Assembly (NCBI RefSeq): GCF_001625215.2
Contig: NC_030381.2
Coordinates: 40,546,689 to 40,610,688, forward strand
DNA: 64,000 nucleotides
Origin: Daucus carota subsp. sativus
Lineage: Eukaryota; Streptophyta; Magnoliopsida; Apiales; Apiaceae
Reading direction: 5' to 3'
Below the pieces are notes generated by a model that was not told the origin of the DNA, made no database searches, and saw nothing but the letters and a program-made list of their open reading frames with translations. Position 1 is the first letter of the stretch. Each line of letters opens with the position of its first letter. Below, in pieces: positions 57,431-64,000 of this stretch. Position numbers and translations under genes: made by a program.

Positions 57431-58832
57431 CAGTGGCGGCGGAACTGGAACTTAGATTTAGCGGGCTTAGTTGCATGGTTCACGACCAGATCGGGTATAT
57501 AAAATATTATTTCTTATGAATCGAATCGGGTGCGATGATCCGCGCATCCGGTTCGCGGTTCGATATATTGATCTCATTTAGTAATTTTTTACTAAACAAT
57601 ATATAGTCTACTTATGATTTTCATGATTAAAATATTTATTTTACTCGAAAATAAAGAAGTAAGTTAATCATAAAATGAATTGTAAGATTATTTAATTAAT
57701 GGTAGAGACCTTCAATACATATTTATAAGGGGATCTAAATCTATTTTGTAAAAACATATGTCTTGTGTGTCTTTTCTTTTCATCTGTATCATAATCCCAC
57801 CTCCTTTGTTTTCTTATTTCTATTACGGGTTAATTATCAAGTTGGTCACTGAAGTGGGCTTAATGTATCAAGTTGGTCACTGAACTTAAAACGGTATCAA
57901 GATGGTCACTGAAGTGGCCATAAATATCAAACAAGTACCTTGAAATATAAGTTCAAGCAGTAAAAATATTATTTATAAAGTTTTACACATTATTTTTGAA
58001 TGTTACCAAAACCAAGTAAAAGGTTATGACTTCTAATATTTATGATAATATATTTAGATTTTATCAAATTTATTTATTATTTATTTTTAATTAATACAAA
58101 AAATAACTATATAATAAAATATAAATAATAAATAAACTTGATAAAATCTAAATATATTATTTTAAATACTAGAAGTCATAACTTTTTAGTTGGTTGTGGT
58201 AACATTTAAAAATAATGTGTAAAACTTTATAAATAATATTTTTACTACTTGAACTCATATTTCAAGGTACTTGTTTGATATTTATGTTGACTTTAGTGAC
58301 CATCTTGATACCGTTTTGAGTTCAGTGACCAACTTGATACATTAAGCCCACTTCAGTGACCAATTTGATAATTAACCCTTTCTATTACTGAAGTACGTTT
58401 CTAAAAACAATTTCAATCACAAACCCAAAATCATTCATTTTCTTCCCGAATAATGAACCAATGTGCTGCCCTTAACCATCAGAGACCCTAGCATCAAATT
58501 ATGTTCATCAAACAGCAGCAGAAACCCTGCATACGTTCATCAAACAGCGGTTCATCAAATTATGTACCACTCAATTGTTTAAAGTTCAAACTTTAATTTT
58601 TGATATATCTGAAACCCCCAATTAACAATCTCTTTATACAAAATCATAACACATACAAAAGTAGATCAAAGAAAAACAATTTATCCAAGAATCAATCAAA
58701 ATATCATACCTTCAAATTTGAAAAGCAAGCCTCTCTTTATAATATTTATAATTCAGCTGGGGCTGAAAAAAAAATATACATTATTTTTTCAGGGTCTCTA
58801 GCATTTTCTAGCCCCCTCTGGTTCCGCTACTG
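57431..58832. mobile_element. Non-autonomous hAT-type element
   Basis: Starts CAGTGGCGGCGGAACTGG and ends CCTCTGGTTCCGCTACTG. The ends pair as CAGT-GCGG-GGAAC inverted repeats. Flanks are GCCACACT (57423-57430) and ACCACACT (58833-58840), an 8-bp duplication with one mismatch, as expected of hAT. A foldback element (57827-58378) is nested inside; without it and its 10-bp duplication the hAT is about 840 bp. No transposase ORF is present. Confidence 0.78.
57827..58378. mobile_element. Foldback MULE-like MITE nested in the hAT element
   Basis: The 552-bp element is a near-palindrome. The left arm begins GGGTTAATTATCAAGTTGG and the right arm ends CCAATTTGATAATTAACCC, with complementarity over about 250 bases per arm (for example AAAATATTATTTATAAAGTT against AACTTTATAAATAATATTTT). 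TTTCTATTAC flanks both sides (57817-57826 and 58379-58388), a perfect 10-bp duplication fitting Mutator-like elements. An RNA copy would fold into a long hairpin. Confidence 0.88.
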
Positions 58833-58917
58833 ACCACACTCATTTTTATACATTAATTTTTAATTAGTCTCCTTATTTTTCCATTCTTTTCACCTTTTTC
58901 ACTAAAATATAATCTGT

Positions 58918-59150
58918 CATGAGAGTTGGGACGGAGGAAGTAGTATTTATGTCCCTATCATTTATTGATATTTTTTACATTGTTGGGCACGTATTTTAAG
59001 GTGTGTATAAAATATAATTTTATAATATTTTTTCAAAATTTTCACTTTTAAAAAAATATTTTATTCAGGAAAAATAAAATAGTTTATTAAACTACGAGAA
59101 CTATAAAAGATCCGTCCACACGTAAAAAATGGAGGACCGAGGAGTAATAA
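58918..59150. mobile_element. Decayed Stowaway-like MITE remnants
   Basis: GGGACGGAGGAAGTA (near 58928) looks like one MITE end, and GTCCCTATCATTTATTG to GGAGGACCGAGGAGTA (58951-59147) like a second, partly decayed element just upstream of COQ5. Confidence 0.4.
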
Positions 59151-59164
59151 TTAGCTGATTCTTC

Positions 59165-59238
59165 ATCGCCTTTTCACTGCTGCGATACGTGTATTGGGCT
59201 CAACTCAAGTCTCTTTCGCTCGTCACAGCTCTCTCACT
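59165..59238 (+). other. COQ5: 5' untranslated exon 1 of COQ5
   Basis: GC-richer leader ending CTCTCACT|GTAAGT with a consensus donor. The first intron runs to the AG at 59910-59911. The exon start is approximate. Confidence 0.55.
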
Positions 59239-59919
59239 GTAAGTTTCACTTTCGAAGAATTGATCTTCTCCCGATTACATAACTGCTTCAAATTTTTGAA
59301 TGTATATATATTCTGTTTTGTGACTTTTGTAGAGTTTCGATTTCTACAGGAATCCAAATTTTGTTTCTAGTTGATTTGCTTTCTTTTTTCTCGGTGATAT
59401 ACTACTTGTATTTAGATGATTACAGATATTAGTGAGTTACTTATAACTTATTGCGAATAATATGTATTTAGTGCTGCTTGATGGACAGAATTATAGATTG
59501 CGTATCTCGGAACTTGAGTTTGATTAGAATTGAGGATTAGTATATTGTCTGATGCGAAGAATAATGTCATAAAATTCAAGTTAATGTGTGTTGGATTTTT
59601 TCAAATTATATGCAAATTCGATTTCAATGGACGATATGGGACCTTTCTTAACGCAGTTGATGATTTTTGAACTTACGCAACACACTTAGAAATAGATTTT
59701 CTTCCCAGCCCCAATACTGTTTTGCTGATCTAGTCCCCGACTTCACTTTGAGTGTTAATACTGAATCAATATTTTTGCCGAATTTAAGCTGATATGATTT
59801 AGTTGATAGCTTTAGTTCTGTATTATGATTTCCTTGCACAGTCTTTTTTTTTTCCCATGAAAATGTTTTTTATTTGAATGTTGATCAAATTTATTATCCT
59901 ACGGCCAGCAGAAGACATA

Positions 59920-63251
<3,332 letters not shown>

Positions 63252-64000
63252 GTTTTCTTTTCTTCATTAAATTCTTAGTTGTTGTGGGCTGATAATGTTG
63301 TACTGTAACATGAGTTTGACATGATAATGTTGTGGGCTGAAAATGCAGCAAATTTTATTTAGCTTTTTTATTTAGTTTTTTTTGAAGTTAAGAATTAGTG
63401 ACATATTGAACGGTGCTGATTTTGCACGGTATGCTATCAACATTGCTAAAATCCCTAATTCCCTACAGATACCATCAGTAGGACTTTGGAAGAATCTCAG
63501 AAAGTAGAAAAGATGGGAAAGAATTAGTTGGTGTAGTAATTGGAAGGTTAAAAGGGGATCGTATTGGAGAATATGGGTAGGCTCTACTTGCCATGGGTGG
63601 ATATCCATTATTTGGTATTGTCTGACTCAGAAGTATGTAAGAACTAAGATAGGAGTCATTGAGTGTCAAACTTACCTAGACATTTGACATTCCTCTAAAT
63701 TTTTGGGGATCCTTTATTAATTTTTATGCAATTTATTTGATTCAGATTCCTTGTGTTATTGTAGAAGTGGGTCAAATTCTTTAGTTGCAAAACTCGAACA
63801 ATAAATAATGACTTCATTACATTTAGTTTTGCATAGACTTGCTGTAGTGCATATTTACTATGATCTTTATATTAGCACTATCGCTGATGTGTGCTCTGTC
63901 GTGTAATAATTTAATTGACTCGCTGTGTTAAATTTTAAATATACATACCCTTGTAAGGTTGTCTAGTATAGTAGAATTGTTATAGTTTCTCAGTAGTTTA
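63252..64000 (+). other. COQ5 intron 3, running off the window
   Basis: Begins with the donor after GGCGGGACAG. No further COQ5 exon was recognised before 64000, so this intron is at least about 750 bases. Confidence 0.65.

Overview
This is nuclear DNA from a flowering plant, most likely a eudicot. The evidence is spliced genes with GT/AG introns, high AT content, plant-specific genes (an RNA-directed DNA methylation factor and a WRKY remnant) and a dense load of plant transposons. Species cannot be fixed from the window. No CRISPR array, operon or prokaryotic feature was seen.

Left part (1-14.8 kb): two tandem, same-strand, apparently intact copies of DMS3, the SMC-hinge protein of RNA-directed DNA methylation (CDS spans 635-3379 and 11683-14418). 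Exon structure is the same in both and introns are still alignable. The spacer holds a nest: a LINE (about 4.04-10.11 kb) interrupted by a broken Ty1-copia fossil, itself interrupted by a solo LTR with a perfect 5-bp target duplication.

Transposon block (15.0-33.7 kb): three head-to-tail AT-rich Helitron-like units with a GC-rich hairpin. The first carries a captured piece of an oxysterol-binding-protein-related gene. The second is split by a reverse-strand LINE (17322-31780). That LINE is split by a 9.6-kb CACTA (En/Spm) transposon (19731-29354) that looks complete: 14-bp terminal repeats, a CTT target duplication, subterminal repeats, a three-exon TNP2 transposase gene and a twelve-exon gene ending in a C48/ULP1-like protease domain.

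Middle (34-46.2 kb): an intronless WRKY relict with a stop inside the WRKY domain, then three complete copies of the mitochondrial complex III subunit gene QCR7. Two (36503-39216 and 42255-46098, both minus) come from a segmental duplication and encode the same protein. The third (40227-41246, plus) is divergent and lies between them. One copy has gained a Stowaway-like MITE; another has gained intron insertions including a decayed UPF0301/AlgH-like gene fragment.

Right part (47-64 kb): a complete gene for a CCCH zinc-finger plus G-patch protein (47194-53314, minus); a cluster of three related small genes for putative secreted peptides (54905-57049), one of them dead; a hAT-type element carrying a nested foldback MULE-like element; and the 5' part of COQ5, the mitochondrial ubiquinone methyltransferase, which runs off the window. 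QCR7 and COQ5 act in mitochondrial respiration, and DMS3 acts in silencing of transposons like those around it, but the sequence gives no sign of co-regulation.
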